From Candidatus Elusimicrobium euhamitermitis (GTDB lineage: Bacteria; Elusimicrobiota; Elusimicrobia; Elusimicrobiales; Elusimicrobiaceae): a stretch of DNA of 23,048 bases. The DNA lies in the NCBI GenBank assembly GCA_031254225.1, contig JAIRUU010000054.1:1-23048 (forward strand), read 5' to 3'. Made by a program: the position numbers and the translations under genes. Below are positions 20,532 through 23,048 of the stretch, one piece after another (the stretch's first letter is position 1; each line of letters starts with the position of its first letter). Below the pieces are notes generated by a model, which ran no database searches, was not told where the DNA came from, and worked only from the letters and a program-made list of their open reading frames with translations.

Positions 20532-22403
20532 ATGGCAAGAATTATAGGAATAGACTTAGGAACATCAAACACGGCCGCGGCCGCAATGGAAGGCGGCAGG
20601 GCGACGATTATACCGTCGGCCGAGGGCAGCAGCATAGGCGGAAAAGCGTTTCCGTCTTACGTCGCTTTTACCAAAGACGGACAGAGATTAGTGGGCGAGC
20701 CGGCAAGACGCCAGGCCATAGCCAACCCCGAAGGCACTGTCACGGCTTTCAAACGCAGAATGGGCGAGGATTATAAATTTACGCTGCGCGGGCAGCAGTT
20801 TACGCCGCAGCAGCTTTCCGCTTTCGTCTTACAAAAAGTTAAAAAAGACGCGGAAGCTTTTTTGGGCGAGCCGGTTGAAAAGGCAGTCATCACGGTGCCC
20901 GCTTATTTTAACGACAACCAGAGACAGGCCACCAAAGACGCGGGCCGCATTGCCGGTCTTGAAGTCGTGCGCTTAGTCAACGAGCCGACGGCCGCCGCGC
21001 TTGCTTACGGCATAGACAAAGCGGGCAAAGAGCAGAAAATTATGGTCTTTGACCTCGGCGGCGGAACGCTTGACGTTACTATTATGGAAATGGGCAAAGA
21101 AGGCACTTTTGACGTTATGGCCACGTCGGGCGACACAAAGCTCGGCGGCACGGACATGGATAACGCGGTCATTGACTGGATGACGGGGGAATTTAAAAAA
21201 TCTACCGGCATTGATTTGTCCCAGGACAAACAGGCCTGGCAGCGTCTTAAAGAAGCGGGCGAAAAGGCGAAAATAGAACTTTCCACGACCATGGAAACGG
21301 ATATAAACCTGCCGTTCATTTCCGCGGGCGCGGACGGCCCTAAGCATTTGGAATTAAAACTTTCCCGCGCAAAACTGGAAAGCCTTGTTGACGGAATTGT
21401 TAAACGCTGCGGAGCCTCTTTAGACCAGGCTATGAACGACGCGCATTTAAAACCGGCGGACATTGACAAAGTCATTCTGGTCGGCGGGCCGACGAGAATG
21501 CCCATTGTGCAGAAATACGTTGAAGACCACGTGGGCAAAAAAATTGAGCGCGGCATTGACCCCATGGAATGCGTGGCCACGGGCGCGGCCGTACAGGCGG
21601 GCATTTTGACGGGCGACGTTAAAGACGTTCTGCTTTTGGACGTTACGCCTTTGTCCCTCGGTCTTGAAACCCTGGGCGGCGTTACGACAAAACTTATTGA
21701 AAGGAACACCACAATCCCCGTCAGAAAAACGCAGGTGTTTTCCACCGCCTCTGACAATCAGCCCGCGGTTACAATCAACGTGCTGCAGGGCGAGCGTCCT
21801 ATGGCAAAAGATAACGTGCCTTTGGGCAAGTTTGATTTGGACGGCATACCGCCGGCGCCGCGCGGAGTGCCGCAGATTGAGGTTACTTTTGACATTGACG
21901 CAAACGGCATTTTAAACGTCTCGGCAAAAGATCTGGGCACGGGCAAACAGCAGCACATCGCAATTACTTCCAAGACAAAACTGAGCGACGACGAGGTCCA
22001 GAAATTCGTCAAAGAGGCGGAAAAATTCGCTGACGAAGACAAGAAGACCAAAGAAAGAGTGGACGCGAAGAACGAAGCCGACGGCGTGCTTTTCCAGACG
22101 GAAAAAGCGCTCAAAGAACACGGCGGCAAAATACCGCAGGAAGACCGCGCGAAAATTGACGGCGCGTTAAACGACCTGCGCGACGCGCTTAAAGGCGACG
22201 ACGTTGACAGAATCAAAAAAGCAAAAGACGCCGCGCTTGAAGCCGGCCAGAAACTGGGCGAAATAATTTACAAAGAAGCCCAGGCCAAACAGGGCGCGCA
22301 GACCGGCCCGCAGCAGGGACCTTCGGCGGAGCCTCAGGGCGCAAATCCCGCGGGCGGCAAAGAAGACGTCGTTGAAGCCGAAGTTATGGACGATAAAAAA
22401 TAA
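20532..22403 (+). CDS. dnaK: Molecular chaperone DnaK (Hsp70)
   Basis: A 623-residue Hsp70. The ATPase domain (about 1-370) has IGIDLGTSNTAAA (5-17), KAVITVPAYFNDNQRQATKD, NEPTAAALAYG and FDLGGGTLDVT; the linker is DVLLLDVTPLSLG; the substrate domain follows (ERNTTIPVRKTQVFSTASDN); then a helical lid and a disordered acidic tail ending EDVVEAEVMDDKK. The first loop reads GTSNTAAA, not the GTTNSCVAV of most bacterial DnaK, and AEGSSIGGKAFPSYVAF carries a few extra residues where the common form has AEGxRTTPSVVAF, pointing to a distinct subfamily. A CAGGAG Shine-Dalgarno precedes it. It is the last gene before a terminator; dnaJ is not next to it. Confidence 0.98.
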   Translation: MARIIGIDLGTSNTAAAAMEGGRATIIPSAEGSSIGGKAFPSYVAFTKDGQRLVGEPARRQAIANPEGTVTAFKRRMGEDYKFTLRGQQFTPQQLSAFVLQKVKKDAEAFLGEPVEKAVITVPAYFNDNQRQATKDAGRIAGLEVVRLVNEPTAAALAYGIDKAGKEQKIMVFDLGGGTLDVTIMEMGKEGTFDVMATSGDTKLGGTDMDNAVIDWMTGEFKKSTGIDLSQDKQAWQRLKEAGEKAKIELSTTMETDINLPFISAGADGPKHLELKLSRAKLESLVDGIVKRCGASLDQAMNDAHLKPADIDKVILVGGPTRMPIVQKYVEDHVGKKIERGIDPMECVATGAAVQAGILTGDVKDVLLLDVTPLSLGLETLGGVTTKLIERNTTIPVRKTQVFSTASDNQPAVTINVLQGERPMAKDNVPLGKFDLDGIPPAPRGVPQIEVTFDIDANGILNVSAKDLGTGKQQHIAITSKTKLSDDEVQKFVKEAEKFADEDKKTKERVDAKNEADGVLFQTEKALKEHGGKIPQEDRAKIDGALNDLRDALKGDDVDRIKKAKDAALEAGQKLGEIIYKEAQAKQGAQTGPQQGPSAEPQGANPAGGKEDVVEAEVMDDKK

Positions 22404-22414
22404 TATATAATCAG

Positions 22415-22449
22415 AATAAGGGCAGGCATTTGCCTGCCCTTATTTTTTA
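22415..22449 (+). terminator. Intrinsic terminator of hrcA-grpE-dnaK
   Basis: AATAAGGGCAGGCA pairs perfectly with TGCCTGCCCTTATT around a very short loop, followed by TTTTAT. It lies 11 bases after the dnaK stop. Confidence 0.93.
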
Positions 22450-22470
22450 TTCCCATGGAGGGGTTATAAA

Positions 22471-22614
22471 ATGAGATATTTCGTGCCGGCTATCGTCGCG
22501 ATAATTGCGTTTATTTTGGCTCACAAATTCGTCAAAAGCAGCCTTTGGGTTCAGATTATAATAGCAATTGTTTTTTACTTTGTTATATGGTGGGTCTTGG
22601 GGATGATAAGATAA
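22471..22614 (+). CDS. Small 47-residue membrane protein
   Basis: The frame runs from ATG 22471 to TAA 22614 and is preceded by a strong Shine-Dalgarno (GGAGGGG, 22457-22463, 7 bases before the ATG), which is the main reason to call it. Two hydrophobic segments are clear: residues 4-18 (FVPAIVAIIAFILAH) and 27-44 (VQIIIAIVFYFVIWWVLG), joined by the basic loop KFVKSS. It would be a two-pass hairpin in the inner membrane with both ends on the same side. I recognise no family. It sits as a stand-alone unit between two strong terminators, so it should have its own promoter, which I cannot place. Confidence 0.75.
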   Translation: MRYFVPAIVAIIAFILAHKFVKSSLWVQIIIAIVFYFVIWWVLGMIR

Positions 22615-22625
22615 TCTGCAAAAAT

Positions 22626-22661
22626 AAAAAACGTCCGGCGCAAATTGCCGGACGTTTTTTT
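22626..22661. terminator. Bidirectional intrinsic terminator after the small membrane protein
   Basis: AAAAAA-CGTCCGGC, loop GCAAATT, GCCGGACG-TTTTTTT. Perfect 8-bp GC stem with A and T tracts, 11 bases after the stop codon. Confidence 0.94.
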
Positions 22662-22692
22662 ATTTGCTATTTTTTAGGTAGAGCGTCTTTTC

Positions 22693-22711
22693 CTCTCCCT
22701 AAGAGGGAGGG
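22693..22711 (+). other. Hairpin just upstream of the flavodoxin-like gene
   Basis: CCTCTCCCT-AAG-AGGGAGGG folds into a stem of about 8 bp (one G-U) and ends 7 bases before the Shine-Dalgarno AGGAGG (22719-22724). It may be part of the mRNA leader or a small intergenic repeat. Its AGGGAGG arm could also be read as a second ribosome-binding-like sequence. Confidence 0.35.
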
Positions 22712-22734
22712 ACAAAACAGGAGGATACATCACA

Positions 22735-23048
22735 ATGATGAAAATCATAGCTTTTAACGGAAGCCCGCGCAAAAACGGGAATACCAATATTTTAATAGAA
22801 AAAGTTTTGGAGCCGCTTAAAAAAGCCGGCGCGGAAACAAAAATCATACAAGTGGGCGGCTCGGGCATAAAGCCGTGCACGGGCTGCCGCATGTGTTACA
22901 AAAATAAAAACAGAAAATGCGTGATTGACGATATTTTAAATACTTTTGCCGAGGACGTCTGGACTTCAGACGCCGTAATTATAGCAAGCCCCACATATTA
23001 CGCAAACCCAACGCCGGAAATACGGTGCCTTATTGACAGACTGGGCTT
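22735..23048 (+). CDS. Flavodoxin-like NAD(P)H:FMN oxidoreductase / iron-sulfur flavoprotein (5' part)
   Basis: The first 104 residues of a flavodoxin-fold reductase that runs off the right edge. It opens with the FMN phosphate loop MKIIAFNGSPRKNGNTNIL, then a strand and CTGCRMCYK (CxGCxxC), a spaced cysteine further on (RKCVIDD), and SDAVIIASPTYYANPTPEIR, the second FMN loop. The CxGCxxC segment is typical of the NADPH-dependent FMN reductase and iron-sulfur flavoprotein group; the cysteine at RKC is in the place where many members read GxCxxxDD. The substrate is unknown. The Shine-Dalgarno AGGAGG lies 10 bases before the first of two adjacent ATGs, so 22735 is preferred over 22738. Confidence 0.85.
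   Translation, partial: MMKIIAFNGSPRKNGNTNILIEKVLEPLKKAGAETKIIQVGGSGIKPCTGCRMCYKNKNRKCVIDDILNTFAEDVWTSDAVIIASPTYYANPTPEIRCLIDRLG

Noticed and set aside
21005..21757. Minus-strand 250-residue reading frame opposite dnaK
   Set aside because: It is a long open frame caused by GC-biased codons of dnaK on the other strand; serine- and proline-rich without a recognisable domain or ribosome site.

Overview
The window comes from a Gram-negative (diderm) bacterium. It carries a TolC-type outer-membrane efflux protein, the LptF/LptG permease pair of the lipopolysaccharide exporter, a 1750-residue outer-membrane protein of the SprA type, and phosphatidylethanolamine synthesis genes. It is ordinary chromosomal DNA with mostly housekeeping content. 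I see no transposase, integrase, phage gene or CRISPR array. Codon use is uniform (AAA-rich lysine, GCG/GGC-rich alanine and glycine) in all genes. My best guess for lineage is Elusimicrobiota or a neighbouring phylum, from overall gene character plus a SprA-like protein outside a recognisably Bacteroidetes context. This is an impression and not a demonstrated placement.

Layout. 1-1067: a minus-strand efflux operon starts here, tetR-type repressor then tolC-like gene (4-base overlap, tolC runs off the left edge), with a TetR-type operator at the promoter. 1109-1885: a calcineurin-like phosphatase. 1890-3875, minus strand: YacP/NYN nuclease, tRNA-Leu(UAA), psd, pssA, i.e. the two-step route from CDP-diacylglycerol to phosphatidylethanolamine. 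3866-4851: a non-coding stretch with a possible attenuator-like leader, a 23-bp palindrome, the tmRNA gene ssrA, and several inverted repeats. 4852-6626: phosphohexomutase and a single-domain response regulator. 6694-8433, minus: dgt and an unknown exported or anchored protein. 8456-9407: coaD and mscL, the latter with a C-terminal zinc ribbon. 9451-10176, minus: comF. 10373-15625, minus: the SprA-like giant. 15724-17897: lptF-lptG. 17894-18697, minus: tatD. 18792-22403: hrcA-grpE-dnaK heat-shock operon with a consensus sigma-70 promoter and a CIRCE operator. 22471-22614: a 47-residue membrane protein. 22735-end: start of a flavodoxin-like NAD(P)H/FMN oxidoreductase.

How the parts act together. 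hrcA-grpE-dnaK is a self-regulated chaperone unit (HrcA on CIRCE), without dnaJ next to dnaK. psd and pssA form a membrane-lipid pair. lptF/lptG and the SprA-like gene diverge from a shared 98-bp intergenic region and both serve the outer membrane. ssrA and the YacP-like nuclease, which both deal with RNA or stalled translation, start close to each other in opposite directions.

The observations I rate highest are: (i) a repeated arrangement in which a TANNAT -10-like box lies exactly 6 nt before the ATG and no Shine-Dalgarno is present (coaD, dgt, lptF, tatD), suggesting leaderless mRNAs; (ii) the SprA family protein and its divergent lptFG neighbours; (iii) the structured DNA around ssrA; (iv) the comF ribosome-binding site buried in a hairpin of a repeat element; (v) the zinc-ribbon MscL. 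I do not see a convincing new defence or mobile system.
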